From Streptomyces bauhiniae (GTDB lineage Bacteria; Actinomycetota; Actinomycetes; Streptomycetales; Streptomycetaceae), in contig NZ_SRRT01000002.1 of NCBI RefSeq assembly GCF_004784475.1, forward strand, positions 953,704-1,017,703: a stretch of 64,000 nucleotides of DNA, given 5' to 3'. How positions within the stretch are numbered: the first letter of the stretch is position 1; each line of letters starts with the position of its first letter. A program made the translations under genes and the position numbers. This document shows, piece by piece, positions 1 through 8,454 of this stretch. The notes under the pieces were generated by a model. It had not been told where the DNA came from, made no database searches, and worked only from the letters and a program-made list of their open reading frames with translations.

Positions 1-679
1 TGAGGTCCTTGATCCGGGCGACGCCCTCCTCCCCGCGCTCGGTGACGATGTCCGTCGCGCCGAACTCCAGGGCGAGCTTCTGCCGGGGCTCGTGGCGGCT
101 CATGGCGATGATCCGCTCCGCGCCCTGCTCCTTCGCGGCGATCACCCCGCACAGGCCGACCGCGCCGTCCCCGACGACGACCGCCGTGGAGCCGGGCCGG
201 ACCTCCGCCGCGAGCGCCGCGTACCAGCCGGTGCCCATCACGTCGGAGACGGCGAGCAGGCCGGGCAGGAACTCGTCGCCGGGCGTCTCCTCGGTGGCGA
301 CGAGGGTGCCCTCGGCGTTGGGGATGCGGACCAGATCGGCCTGGCAGGTGCTCATGAACTCGCGGTGCAGACAGTTGGACTGCCAGCCGTTGCGGCAGTT
401 GGCGCAGGTGTTGTCCGAGGTGGCGAAGGACCCCACGACGAGCTGGCCCGGCCGTACGGACGTGACCTCGTCGCCGGCCTCCTCCACCACGCCGACGTAC
501 TCGTGGCCCATGGGGTGCGGGTCCCCGATCGGCTCCAGGCCCCGGTACGGCCAGAGGTCCGAGCCGCAGACGCAGGTCACGACCGTACGGATGATCGCGT
601 CGGTCGGCTGGAGGATCTTCGGGTCGTCGAGCGTCTCGAAGCGCACATCGCCGGGGGCGTGGATCACTGCTCCGCGCAT
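1..679 (-). CDS. Zinc-dependent alcohol dehydrogenase (3' end outside window)
   Basis: Medium-chain dehydrogenase/reductase; about 226 N-terminal residues are present and the frame is open to the window edge. The catalytic-zinc region CVCGSDLWPYRG and GHEYVGVV are near residues 36-65, a reduced structural-zinc loop (TCANCRNGWQSNC, three cysteines) lies near 90-103, and the Rossmann motif VVVGDGAVGLCGV is near 165-178. It should oxidise an alcohol or reduce an aldehyde with NAD(P). The ATG follows AAAGGAG at good spacing. It is divergent from the broken XRE regulator and shares its operator-like palindrome. Substrate cannot be inferred. Confidence 0.9.
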   Translation of the reverse strand, partial: MRGAVIHAPGDVRFETLDDPKILQPTDAIIRTVVTCVCGSDLWPYRGLEPIGDPHPMGHEYVGVVEEAGDEVTSVRPGQLVVGSFATSDNTCANCRNGWQSNCLHREFMSTCQADLVRIPNAEGTLVATEETPGDEFLPGLLAVSDVMGTGWYAALAAEVRPGSTAVVVGDGAVGLCGVIAAKEQGAERIIAMSRHEPRQKLALEFGATDIVTERGEEGVARIKDL

Positions 680-759
680 GACGGGCTCCTTTGGGGGTTC
701 GGTGCGGTTGCTTCCGTATCCAGGTAACCGCTGTCGCGCGTGGGCAGCGAGGCACCGTC

Positions 760-786
760 GAGGGGTGTACCAGCGGTACATCCCTC
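760..786. promoter_or_regulatory. Operator-like inverted repeat between divergent ADH and XRE genes
   Basis: Two 12-bp arms around a 3-bp spacer with one mismatched pair; the inner core TGTACC-AGC-GGTACA is perfect. In addition accgtcgaggggtg is repeated directly at 754-767 and 805-818, the second copy covering the GTG start of the regulator. The position fits autoregulation plus control of the dehydrogenase. Binding is inference. Confidence 0.5.
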
Positions 787-815
787 ACGGGGCGGGCGGG
801 ACGTACCGTCGAGGG

Positions 816-1697
816 GTGGACAACCGTGAAGAGGTCCGCGAGTTCCTGACCTCGCGGCGAGCGAAGATCACCCCCGAGCGGGCCGGGCTGCCCGCCGGGC
901 CCCGGCGCCGCGTGCCCGGCCTGCGCCGCAGCGAGGTCGCGGCGCTGGCGGACGTCAGCGTGGAGTACTAAGCCAAGCTGGAGCGCGGAAACCTGGCCGG
1001 GGTCTCACCGGCCGTCCTGGAGTCCGTCGCCCGCGCCCTCCAACTGGACGACGCCGAGCGCGCCCACCTGCTGCACCTGGCCCAGGCCGCCGACGGCTCC
1101 GACGCCCTCACCCGCCCCCGCCGCCGGCGCGCCAAAGAGCCGGCGGCGCCCCACCGCAGCCTCCAGTGGACCCTGGACGCCGTCACGGCGGGCCCGGCCT
1201 TCGTGCGCAACGCCCGCATGGACGTGGTCGCGGCGAACCGGCTGGCCCGCGCCTTCTACAGCGACCTCTACACCGGCCCCCAGCCGCCGAACCTCGCCCG
1301 CTTCAACTTCCTCGACCCGGCCTCCCGGCGCTTCTACCCGGACTGGGACACCTTCGCCGACATCGCCGTCGCCATCCTGCGCACCGAGGCCGGCCGCGAC
1401 CCGTACGACCGGGACCTGCACGACCTCGTCGGCGAACTCTCCACCCGCAGCGAGGAGTTCCGCTCCCGCTGGGCCGCCCACGACGTCCGCCACCACGGCA
1501 CCGGCACCAAGCACTTCCACCACCCCACCGTCGGCCCCCTCACCCTCGCCTACGAGGGCCTCCAGCTCACCGCCGACCCCGCCCTGACCCTGACCGTCTA
1601 CACGGCCGAACCGGGCTCGGCGTCCGAGGAGGGGCTACGGCTGCTCGCGTCCTGGTCGGCCACGGAGGAAGCCGCCCCGCGCTCCGCCACCGGCTGA
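816..1697 (+). pseudogene. XRE/MmyB-like transcriptional regulator interrupted by a nonsense codon
   Basis: From GTG 816 the frame encodes a helix-turn-helix start (REFLTSRRAKITPE, RVPGLRRSEVAALADVSVEY) and stops at TAA 969-971 after 51 codons. The same frame continues to 1697 with AKLERGNLAGVS and then the MmyB-like ligand-binding region (FNFLDPASRRFYPDWD, LTLAYEGLQL). Intact relatives read VEYY-x-(K/R)LERGN, so the TAA replaces a tyrosine TAC/TAT by one base change. No frameshift is needed. The C-terminal part could be reinitiated at GTG 1203, but it would lack DNA binding. The gene is probably recently inactivated; a sequencing error is the alternative. Confidence 0.75.
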
Positions 1698-1773
1698 CCC
1701 GCACGCGGTCCGTCCGGGCGAATACCTCCGGACACCACCTTTCGACCCCGCCGATCGGGGAACCCACACCCCC

Positions 1774-2379
1774 ATGCGCGCTCTCGTCATCAACTGCACC
1801 CTCAAGCCGTCCCCGGAGCCCTCGAACACCGAGGCGCTCGCGGGGATCGTGATCGCCGCACTCAAGGGCTACGGAGTGGAGGTGGACGTCGTACGGGCCG
1901 TCGATCTGAACATCGCGCCCGGCGTCGAGACCGACATGGGGAAGGGGGACGAGTGGCCCGGTGTGCACGAGAAGCTGCTCGCCGCCGAGATCCTCGTCAT
2001 CGCGTCGCCGACCTGGGTCGGGCACCCGTCGTCGGTGGCGCAGCGGGTGCTGGAGCGGATGGACGCCATGATCAGCGAGACGGACGACGACGGGCGGCCG
2101 GTCGCGTACAACCGGGTCGCCGGGGTGGTGGTGACCGGCAACGAGGACGGCGCCCACCATGTGATCAGCGAGATCGACGGCGCCCTCGGCGACATCGGGT
2201 ACACGGTCCCCGGCCAGGCGTGGACCTACTGGCACCTCGGCCCCGGTCCCGGCCCGAACTACCTGGACGAGGAGCGCGGCCACGACTGGGCGGCCTCCAC
2301 CGGGCGGGCCATGGCGTCCAACCTGTTCCACACCGCGCGGGCGCTGGCCGCGCACCCCGTACCCGCGCCCCCGTCCTGA
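1774..2379 (+). CDS. NADPH-dependent FMN reductase / flavodoxin-like protein
   Basis: A 201-aa flavodoxin-fold protein. The N-terminal MRALVINCTLKPSPEPSNTEAL is the FMN phosphate-binding loop region, and IASPTWVGHPSS (about 73-84) matches the second FMN loop; VVVTGNEDGAHH (about 116-127) is the third contact. Such enzymes use NAD(P)H to reduce flavins or quinones. No convincing Shine-Dalgarno precedes the ATG. It lies directly after the broken regulator with no shared operon signal. The physiological substrate is unknown. Confidence 0.8.
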   Translation: MRALVINCTLKPSPEPSNTEALAGIVIAALKGYGVEVDVVRAVDLNIAPGVETDMGKGDEWPGVHEKLLAAEILVIASPTWVGHPSSVAQRVLERMDAMISETDDDGRPVAYNRVAGVVVTGNEDGAHHVISEIDGALGDIGYTVPGQAWTYWHLGPGPGPNYLDEERGHDWAASTGRAMASNLFHTARALAAHPVPAPPS

Positions 2380-2396
2380 CGCCCCGGCCCAGACGG

Positions 2397-3599
2397 TCAG
2401 ATGTCCGCGCCGGCGTGGGCGTGGCGGCTCTCGCCGGTGGGGCCGTGCCAGTCGAGGCACAGCACGGTGGCGTCGTCCTCGAGGTGGTCCTGGCATGCCT
2501 CGAGGACCGCCGCGACCAGGTGGCGTACGACCTCGCGCGGATGCTCCGCGGCGGTGTCCCGGAGGAGGGCGGGCAGGTCGACGGAGGCGGCCTGGCGTTC
2601 CTGCATGCCGTCGGTGTAGAGCACCAGGCGGTCGCCGGGCCGCAGATCGATGTCCTGCACCTCGTACGGGCCGCGCGGTCCGGCCACGCCGAAGGGCAGG
2701 TTGACGTCCAGATGGACCGGTTCGACCTCGCCGCCGCGCAGCCGCAGCGGCCAGAGGTGCCCGGCGTTGACGAGCTGGACACCGCTCCCGTCGAGGGCGA
2801 CGCGCAGCAGTTGGCCGGTGGCGAAGGTCCGCCGGCCGTTCTCGAGCAGCGCCTGGTGGACGCGCTCGGCTTGCTCCGCCAGGCCGACTCCGGCCCGGCG
2901 GGCGCCGCGTGAGGCGTTGACCAGCAGGGTGGCCATCAGCGCGGCGTGGACGTCGTGGCCCATCGCGTCGGTGACGGACAGGTGCAGGGTGTCGTGGTCG
3001 AGGGTGTAGTCGTAGGTGTCGCCGGCGATGCTGTCCGCCGGGACCAGGGCGGCGGCGAGGGCGAACTCGGCGGCCTCGCAGGAGGGCGCGGAGGGCAGGA
3101 GCTGGCGCTGGATCTCCGCGGCGAGGCTCACCGGGGTGGTGCGCTGGCCCCAGTGGTAGAGGTCGGTGAAGCGGCGGTCGGTGACGATGATGTACGCCAG
3201 CGCGTGCGCCGCCTCGCCGACCTGTTGCAGTACGTCCTCCGTCACCTCGGGCAGCCACAGTTCCAGCACGCCGATGGTGTCGCCGCGGTTGGTGACCGGG
3301 GCGAGGACCCGCTGTCCCTCCCCGCCTTCCGGGGCCTGGACCAGCTTCTGGGTGCGCAGGACCTCCTCGTAGACGCTGCCGGCCAGCGGGATCTGGTCGG
3401 CTCGGCGGCCCTGCTGGGTCGGCGTCTCCTCGGTGACGCGCACCACGCGCCGCCCGACGACGTCGACGAACAGGAACGACACGTACTGCGCGCCGAACCG
3501 CTCGCGCAGGTTGCGCGCGACCACGTCGAGGGAAGCCACCGGAGCGGCCGCCTCCGCCGCTGCCAGCACCTCGGCCAGTCCGATACCGTCACGCGTCAC
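2397..3599 (-). CDS. GAF domain / PP2C-type SpoIIE serine phosphatase
   Basis: About 400 aa. A GAF-like sensor domain occupies roughly residues 10-145 and a SpoIIE/RsbU phosphatase domain about 155-390, with [11 protein letters not shown], the metal-site motif [32 protein letters not shown] and LYTDGMQER near the C-terminus. In Streptomyces such proteins usually dephosphorylate anti-anti-sigma factors. No antisigma partner is adjacent. I chose GTG 3599 because AGGGAGG sits about 6 bases upstream; ATG 3623 in the same frame has its purine run too close. There is no membrane segment, so a cytoplasmic sensor is likely. Confidence 0.85.
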   Translation of the reverse strand: MTRDGIGLAEVLAAAEAAAPVASLDVVARNLRERFGAQYVSFLFVDVVGRRVVRVTEETPTQQGRRADQIPLAGSVYEEVLRTQKLVQAPEGGEGQRVLAPVTNRGDTIGVLELWLPEVTEDVLQQVGEAAHALAYIIVTDRRFTDLYHWGQRTTPVSLAAEIQRQLLPSAPSCEAAEFALAAALVPADSIAGDTYDYTLDHDTLHLSVTDAMGHDVHAALMATLLVNASRGARRAGVGLAEQAERVHQALLENGRRTFATGQLLRVALDGSGVQLVNAGHLWPLRLRGGEVEPVHLDVNLPFGVAGPRGPYEVQDIDLRPGDRLVLYTDGMQERQAASVDLPALLRDTAAEHPREVVRHLVAAVLEACQDHLEDDATVLCLDWHGPTGESRHAHAGADI

Positions 3600-3893
3600 G
3601 TCAGCCTCCCTGGGTCGAACCATTCTCCTTCCCGCCGGTCGAACCGGCACACGAAGCGGCCCAGGTGGGCGGCCCTCACTCGACGGCCGGCGGTGCCGAC
3701 CGCAGGCCCCGGCTCCAGCGCAGCGTCAGCCGGATCAGCCCGGCCAGGGTGAGCACGAAGACAGCCGGACGTCCTTCATGACGAGCACCTCCCGCTCGGA
3801 AGCCGTCACCTGCTGCTTCCGCCGTCCGCGCGGCCACGGATGCGGCGAAGGGGCCGCGCCCGTCGGACGCGGCCCTCCCGTGGTGCGCTCCCG

Positions 3894-4295
3894 CTAGTCG
3901 AGCAGCGTGACCGAGTAGTCCAGCGTGGTCCCGGTGACGGAGTACGTCGCCGTCTGGCCGTTGTCGCAGTACGAGACGTACCGGTTGCCGTAGTTCTTGG
4001 TACCGGCGACGGCGTCGACGTACGGGCGCAGGTCGGTGCCCTCCGGGAACGACGTGGTCGTCAGGTCGATGGTCCGGGTCTGGTTCACGGGGTACGCGTC
4101 CGTCGACGGCGACTGCTCCCCGGTACGGGTGGTCGCGGCCCAGGAGAGCACGAACCCCGAGTTGTTCACCACCGCGACCTTCTGGACACAGGGCTCCGCC
4201 TGCGCGGGCGCGGCCTGCGCGGTCACCGCCGGGACGGCGGCGAGGGCGACGGCACCCATCAGCGGCAGCGCGGTCCTGAAGAGCTTGCGGTTCAT
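3894..4295 (-). CDS. Small secreted protein, function unknown
   Basis: 133 aa with a clear Sec signal peptide: MNRKLF, a hydrophobic core, then an AQA-A cleavage region near residue 28. The mature part is about 100 residues with two cysteines (one near the start in EPCVQK, one in SYCDNG) that could form one disulfide, and is rich in Thr, Ser and Val, suggesting a beta-sandwich. GAGGGAG lies 7 bases before ATG. No family recognised. The gene stands alone; the 230 bp downstream (3660-3890) holds no convincing gene. Confidence 0.7.
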   Translation of the reverse strand: MNRKLFRTALPLMGAVALAAVPAVTAQAAPAQAEPCVQKVAVVNNSGFVLSWAATTRTGEQSPSTDAYPVNQTRTIDLTTTSFPEGTDLRPYVDAVAGTKNYGNRYVSYCDNGQTATYSVTGTTLDYSVTLLD

Positions 4296-4594
4296 CGTTC
4301 GACTCCCTCTCGTAGGACGTCAAGTCCCTTGCTGTGTACGGGACTTGGGATGCGGCGCGAGTACCCGGAGAAGTCCCGCGGCCACTCCCGTCCTCCGGCC
4401 GGCGCAGCGAATCGGCCATTCGTTCGGATCGGAGGAGCGCAGCCGGGCGCACCGGCCCGTGAGACACGTGTCAAGGCTGCTCGCCGCCCGTGCGGTCGCG
4501 TCCGTCGCCGGGGCCCAGGGGGCGTCACCGGCTGTCCGGGCGATGCCGTCGTGCGAGGAGGGGGCGGATGCGGAATGGCCGAATCCGAGGGCGG
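4296..4594. other. Intergenic stretch, no feature recognised
   Basis: Upstream of the small secreted protein. It should hold that gene's leftward promoter, but I see no convincing -10/-35 pair, no protein-like frame and no structured repeat. The decayed sequences at 4595-4851 begin immediately to the right. Confidence 0.4.
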
Positions 4595-4752
4595 TCAGGC
4601 CGGCCAGGAGTGCGCCGCGAAGAACACCAGGACGCCGAGCGCGCCAAGCACCGTGAACGAGACCGAGAACCCGACGTTCACCCGCCGGTGCCGAGCCCGA
4701 AGAAGCCGAGGGCCAGCGGCGGGTACGCCGACGTGGTGAAGGCCACGTCCAT
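4595..4752 (-). pseudogene. Remnant of a membrane-protein gene
   Basis: From ATG 4752 the minus strand reads 24 codons (MDVAFTTSAYPPLALGFFGL then GTGG) to TGA 4678-4680. An overlapping frame continues with VNVGFSVSFTVLGALGVLVF and ends at TGA 4595. The first piece resembles the N-terminus of small actinobacterial multi-spanning proteins and the second a terminal helix, as if the middle had been deleted. I infer internal deletion plus frameshift. Family assignment is not certain. Confidence 0.4.
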
Positions 4753-4764
4753 GCGTCTCAGTGT

Positions 4765-4851
4765 TCCGAAGGGGGCACCGGGGTGCATGTGCGGCGCCGA
4801 TGCCCCGGCTGCCGCCCGTGATCAGGGCGACGTTCCCTCGGATCGGTTCAT
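4765..4851 (-). pseudogene. N-terminal remnant of a short-chain dehydrogenase
   Basis: ATG 4851 opens MNRSEG. One missing base then shifts the frame, after which the strand reads VALITGGSRGIGAA, the unmistakable SDR nucleotide-binding start TGGSRGIG. Homology stops after GAA; the sequence then runs into the membrane-protein remnant. No catalytic YxxxK region is present. Together the two fragments mark a small gene graveyard. Confidence 0.55.
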
Positions 4852-4915
4852 GCCGTCGAGCCTGGCTGTCAGCGGCGCCGGGGGCCGGCGGGAACCGGAC
4901 CCGGCGTTGCGCCGG

Positions 4916-5239
4916 TCAGTGCCCGGCGCCGAGTTCGATGCACAGCACCCCGACGGCGATGAGGCAGATACCCGCGCCCATGACCCTGGTGAGGGGTTCA
5001 CCGAAGAGCGCGCGCGAGGCGACGGCGGTGAGGGCGACCCCGGCGGCGGCCCAGATGCCGTAGGCGACGCCGAGGGCCATGCCGCCGTGCAGGGCCAGGG
5101 TGAGGAAGGTGAAGGCGGCCAGGTAGCCAGTGATGGTCCCGGCGAGCCACCGCTTGCCGCGCCCTCGGGAGGCCATGCCCAGGCACAGCGTGCCGGCGAC
5201 CTCGATGAGGATGGCCCCGGTGAGGAAGGCCCAGGTCAC
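4916..5239 (-). CDS. SMR-family multidrug efflux subunit (second of pair)
   Basis: 107 aa from GTG 5239 with four hydrophobic segments: a first helix carrying the conserved membrane glutamate (AILIEVAGTLCL), GYLAAFTFLTLAL, then GVAYGIWAAAGVALTAV and a C-terminal helix. EmrE-type proteins exchange cationic drugs for protons as antiparallel dimers. The GTG overlaps the stop of the preceding SMR gene (GTGA), so the two are translationally coupled, as expected for heterodimeric pairs of the EbrAB/YkkCD kind. Substrate unknown. Confidence 0.88.
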   Translation of the reverse strand: MTWAFLTGAILIEVAGTLCLGMASRGRGKRWLAGTITGYLAAFTFLTLALHGGMALGVAYGIWAAAGVALTAVASRALFGEPLTRVMGAGICLIAVGVLCIELGAGH

Positions 5240-5595
5240 GAGGGTGCCCCTTCCTCGCGGGCGTGGCGGGCCTGGGCGGACTGCGCGCCGAGTTCGACGC
5301 AGAGCACGCCCGCGATCACCAGGGCGATGCCGATGCCCATGACCCCGGTGAGCGGATCGCCGAAGAAGAGGGCGGCGAGGACCGCGGTGAGGGCGACACC
5401 GGAGGCGCCCCAGATGCCGTACGCGACACCGAGGGCCAGTCCGGCGCGCAGCACCAGGGCCAGGACGGTGAAGGAGCCGACGTAGCCGACGACCACGAGG
5501 ACGTAGAGCGCCGGATGGTCGAGGGCGCCGCGCAGGGAGAGGGTGGCGGTCACTTCGAGCAGGATCGCCGCGGTGAGCAGCAGCCACTTCCTCAT
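5236..5595 (-). CDS. SMR-family multidrug efflux subunit (first of pair)
   Basis: 119 aa, four transmembrane helices. The first contains AAILLEVTATLSL with the essential glutamate; GVAYGIWGASGVALTAVLAA is the family signature, followed by FFGDPLTGVMGIGIALVI. A short hydrophilic tail (SAQARHAREEGAPS) extends beyond the usual SMR end. The ATG overlaps the stop of the TetR gene (ATGA), giving a coupled TetR-SMR-SMR unit. Probably a heterodimeric proton/cation antiporter regulated by its own repressor. Confidence 0.88.
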   Translation of the reverse strand: MRKWLLLTAAILLEVTATLSLRGALDHPALYVLVVVGYVGSFTVLALVLRAGLALGVAYGIWGASGVALTAVLAALFFGDPLTGVMGIGIALVIAGVLCVELGAQSAQARHAREEGAPS

Positions 5596-6140
5596 GACGC
5601 GGGGTCCTCTGCCAGGAGGCCCTCGACGACGGCCAGCAGTTCGGCGCGGTCGCGTACGGGGACGGGGAAGACGCCGGTGGCTGCGGCCGTCCAGTACCCG
5701 TCGGCCAGCAGCCGGGCCGCCGTGAGCCGGGCCCGCGTGGTGTCCGGCAGGTCGTCCGGCAGGGTAAGCCAGGGCTCGATACGGCGCACCCAGGCGTCGG
5801 TCAGCGCGGTGCGGTAGTGCGCGTCGGTGTAGATGGCGAAGTCCGCGCGGTCGAACGGGGCGTTCAGGGCGACCTCGACATGCGCCCGGATGCGCTGGGC
5901 CGGGGTGGCGGCCTCCAGGGGCCGGCCGAGCTGCTCGAGCAGGAGCCTCTCCCACCGGTCGGCGACATGGTCGACGACCCCCAGCATCAGGGCCTCCTTG
6001 GTCGGAAAGTGGTACATCAGCCCCGGCTTCGACAGCCCGACCTCCTTAGCCGCCGCCTCCAGCGTGATCGCCCCGCCACCCTCGGCCCGGAGCAGATTCA
6101 GCGCCCCGTCGAGGATGCGCTGCTTCGCGTTCTTGGCCAT
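5592..6140 (-). CDS. TetR-family repressor of the SMR pair
   Basis: 182 aa. The N-terminal helix-turn-helix is ITLEAAAKEVGLSKPGLMYHF followed by PTKEALMLGVV; the rest is the helical ligand-binding domain. It heads the operon with the two SMR genes and has a perfect 22-bp palindrome 8 bp upstream of its start. This is the classic arrangement for an autoregulated drug-responsive repressor. Effector unknown. Confidence 0.88.
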   Translation of the reverse strand: MAKNAKQRILDGALNLLRAEGGGAITLEAAAKEVGLSKPGLMYHFPTKEALMLGVVDHVADRWERLLLEQLGRPLEAATPAQRIRAHVEVALNAPFDRADFAIYTDAHYRTALTDAWVRRIEPWLTLPDDLPDTTRARLTAARLLADGYWTAAATGVFPVPVRDRAELLAVVEGLLAEDPAS

Positions 6141-6147
6141 GCCTCGA

Positions 6148-6169
6148 CTTTACCAACCGGTTGGTAAAG
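6148..6169. promoter_or_regulatory. Perfect 22-bp palindrome, TetR operator
   Basis: Arms ctttaccaacc / ggttggtaaag with no spacer, centred between 6158 and 6159. It lies immediately upstream of the leftward TetR-SMR-SMR operon. The TTACCAACCGGTTGGTAA type is typical of TetR operators. Confidence 0.8.
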
Positions 6170-6195
6170 CACGTCAAGCGACAGGGAACTAACTG

Positions 6196-6207
6196 GACCG
6201 CTCGGTC
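6196..6207. promoter_or_regulatory. Short palindrome, probable operator of rightward TetR gene
   Basis: GACCG-CT-CGGTC, 22 bp before GTG 6230. Half-sites of the GACCGnnCGGTC type are common for TetR regulators. It sits within the same 90-bp divergent region as the 22-bp palindrome, so each repressor seems to have its own site. Confidence 0.5.
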
Positions 6208-6229
6208 AAGAACAGATACGGTCCACCCC

Positions 6230-6814
6230 GTGGCCAGGACCAAGGAATTCGACCCGGACGCGGCACTCCAGTCAGCCCTCGAACTGTTCTGGCGGCGCGG
6301 CTACGAAGCGACCTCGATGGCCGACCTCGTACAGCACCTCGGCATCGGCCGGGCCAGCATCTACGCCACCTTCGGCAACAAGCATGACCTGTACCTCAAG
6401 GCGCTGGACCGCTACAACGAGCACCGCGACCTGACCCTCCTGCACGAACTCTCCCAACCGGGTCCCGCCCTGCCAGTCGTACGCGCGATGGTACGGCGTT
6501 TCGCGGCCGAGGCGAGCAGCGAACTCCAGCGCGGCAAAGGGTGTTTCGTCACCAACACGGCCGTCGAGCTGGGTGCGGACGACGCGGCCGCGGCCGGCCG
6601 GGTCGGGGCGAGCTGGGACCACATCGAGACCCTGCTGCACTCGGCACTCGTGCGGGCCCGCGCGCAGGGCGAGCTGCCCCCGGACCGTGATCCGCAGGCG
6701 CTCGCCCGGATGCTGCTGGTGCTGATGCAGGGCTTGCGGGTGGTCGGCAAGGCGTCGAGCGATCCGGGGCGGGTCGTGGACGCGGCCGAGCAGGCGCTGA
6801 AGCTGCTGGATTGA
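6230..6814 (+). CDS. TetR-family transcriptional regulator
   Basis: 194 aa from GTG 6230 (upstream in-frame starts run into the operator region). HTH: RGYEATSMADLVQHLGIGRA followed by SIYATFGNKHDLYLKAL. The ligand domain contains KGCFVTNTAVELG, seen in AcrR/NemR-like regulators that often sense electrophiles. It is followed after 54 bp by a short-chain dehydrogenase on the same strand, the likely target. Confidence 0.85.
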   Translation: MARTKEFDPDAALQSALELFWRRGYEATSMADLVQHLGIGRASIYATFGNKHDLYLKALDRYNEHRDLTLLHELSQPGPALPVVRAMVRRFAAEASSELQRGKGCFVTNTAVELGADDAAAAGRVGASWDHIETLLHSALVRARAQGELPPDRDPQALARMLLVLMQGLRVVGKASSDPGRVVDAAEQALKLLD

Positions 6815-6868
6815 GCGGTGCGGGTGCCTCGAATGTGGAACGAACAGTCAACAAGGGGAGTTGTCAAC

Positions 6869-7633
6869 GTGACCGCACGCTTCACCGGCAGAACCGTCCT
6901 CGTCACCGGCGCGGGTTCCGGCATCGGCCGTGCCATCGCGCTCGCCTTCGCCGCCGAGGGGGCCTCCGTGGTCGCGGCCGGCCGCACCGCCGCCCCGCTC
7001 GAAGAAACGGCTGCCTTGATTGAGGCAGCGGGCGGCAACGCAGTCGCGATCACGGCGGACGTAAGCCGCTCCGCCGAGGTCCGGAAGCTGGTCCGCCGCA
7101 CCGTCGACCGGTTCGGCGCCCTCGACATCGCGGTCAACAACGCGGGCGTCTTCCGGGGCGGCGCCCCCGTGGCCGATCTGCCGGAGGAGGACTGGCGGGC
7201 CCTGCTCGACATCAACGTCACGGGAGTCCTGTTCAGCCTTCAGGCCGAGGTGGCCCAGATGCGCACCCAGCCCGGCGGCGGCGCGATCGTCAACATCGCC
7301 TCCAACCTCGGCGCCCACCGCCGCGCGAAGGGCCTGGCGGCGTACATCGCGAGCAAGGCGGCCGTCTCCGCGCTGACCCGTGCCGCCGCCCTCGATCACA
7401 TCGCCGACGGGGTCCGTATCAACGCGGTGAGCCCCGGTCCGTCCGACACCGCGATGTCACTGCGGCCCGGTGAGACCGAGGCCGACCGGGCGTCCCGGAT
7501 GAAGGACGTGGCGCCGCTGGGGCGGGTGTCGTCCACCGCCGAGATCGCGGCGGCGGTGCTGTACCTGGCCTCGCCCGACGCCGCCTCCGTGGTCGGCACC
7601 GACCTGGTCGTGGACGGAGGCGCGGCGGCCTGA
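6869..7633 (+). CDS. Short-chain dehydrogenase/reductase (SDR)
   Basis: 254 aa classical SDR. Cofactor motif TGAGSGIG (near residue 13), AVNNAGVF (NNAG), active-site Ser in IASNLG and YIASK catalytic Tyr-Lys, then SPGPSDT. GRTAAP after beta-2 suggests NADPH preference. GTG 6869 follows AAGGGGAG. The regulator just upstream on the same strand probably controls it. Substrate unknown. Confidence 0.88.
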   Translation: MTARFTGRTVLVTGAGSGIGRAIALAFAAEGASVVAAGRTAAPLEETAALIEAAGGNAVAITADVSRSAEVRKLVRRTVDRFGALDIAVNNAGVFRGGAPVADLPEEDWRALLDINVTGVLFSLQAEVAQMRTQPGGGAIVNIASNLGAHRRAKGLAAYIASKAAVSALTRAAALDHIADGVRINAVSPGPSDTAMSLRPGETEADRASRMKDVAPLGRVSSTAEIAAAVLYLASPDAASVVGTDLVVDGGAAA

Positions 7634-7662
7634 CGCGGCTCGCCAGGAACGGCCTGACGCGG

Positions 7663-8400
7663 CTACCAGGGGACGACGCCCGCGTCCTCGTGGAACGACC
7701 CGGAGGGCCCGTCGTCGGGCAGGGTGGCGAGCCGGATCGCCGTGGCCGCGCCCTGCTCGGGGGTGCGGGAGCCCGCGTGGCCGTTGAAGTCGGTGGCCAC
7801 CAGGCCGGGGCACATGGCGTTGATCAGGATGCCGGTCCCGGCGAGCTGCCGGGCGTACTGCACGGTCATGCCGTTGAGGAACGTCTTCGAGGGGGCGTAC
7901 GCCGCCATGACCGGCCCGATCTCGGTGTCCGGGTCCGCCTGCCGGGTCAGGGAGCCGACGGAGCTGGAGACGTTGACGATGCGCGGCGCGGAGGAGCGGC
8001 GCAGCAGGGGCAGCATCGCGTTGGTGACCCGGACGACGCCGAGGACGTTGGTGTCCACGACGGTGCGGATCAGGCCGAGGTCGATCGTGGTCGGGTCCTG
8101 GACCCAGTCCGGCCCCAGGTCGCCGGAGATGCCGGCGTTGTTGACCAGGACGTCCAGGCCGCCCGCCTGCCGCTCGACCAGCGCCGCCGCCTCGGCCACG
8201 CTCCGGTCGTCGGTCACGTCCAGCGGCACCCCGAAGGCGTCCACCCCGGCGGCCCGGAGCTTGTCGACCGCCGCCTCGCGCCGCGCGTCGTCGCGGGCTC
8301 CGACGCCCACCCGGAAGCCGAGGGCGCCGAGGCCGGCCGCGATCTCGTATCCGATTCCCTTGTTCGCGCCGGTGACCAGCGCGGTCTTCGCTTCGCTCAT
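7663..8400 (-). CDS. Short-chain dehydrogenase/reductase (carbonyl-reductase-like)
   Basis: 245 aa. TGANKGIGYEIA cofactor motif at residues 10-21, NNAGIS, VNVSSSVGS (catalytic Ser) and YAPSK (Tyr-Lys), then NAMCPGLVATDF. The TGANKGIG form resembles plant and animal carbonyl reductases acting on aldehydes and menthone-like ketones. It is divergent from a LysR gene with a perfect palindrome between them, so it is the likely LysR target. Confidence 0.87.
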   Translation of the reverse strand: MSEAKTALVTGANKGIGYEIAAGLGALGFRVGVGARDDARREAAVDKLRAAGVDAFGVPLDVTDDRSVAEAAALVERQAGGLDVLVNNAGISGDLGPDWVQDPTTIDLGLIRTVVDTNVLGVVRVTNAMLPLLRRSSAPRIVNVSSSVGSLTRQADPDTEIGPVMAAYAPSKTFLNGMTVQYARQLAGTGILINAMCPGLVATDFNGHAGSRTPEQGAATAIRLATLPDDGPSGSFHEDAGVVPW

Positions 8401-8454
8401 GATTCGATGCTCGCTCGTGGACCGGGGGTGGTGCCAACACCGATGCGGTGGGCT

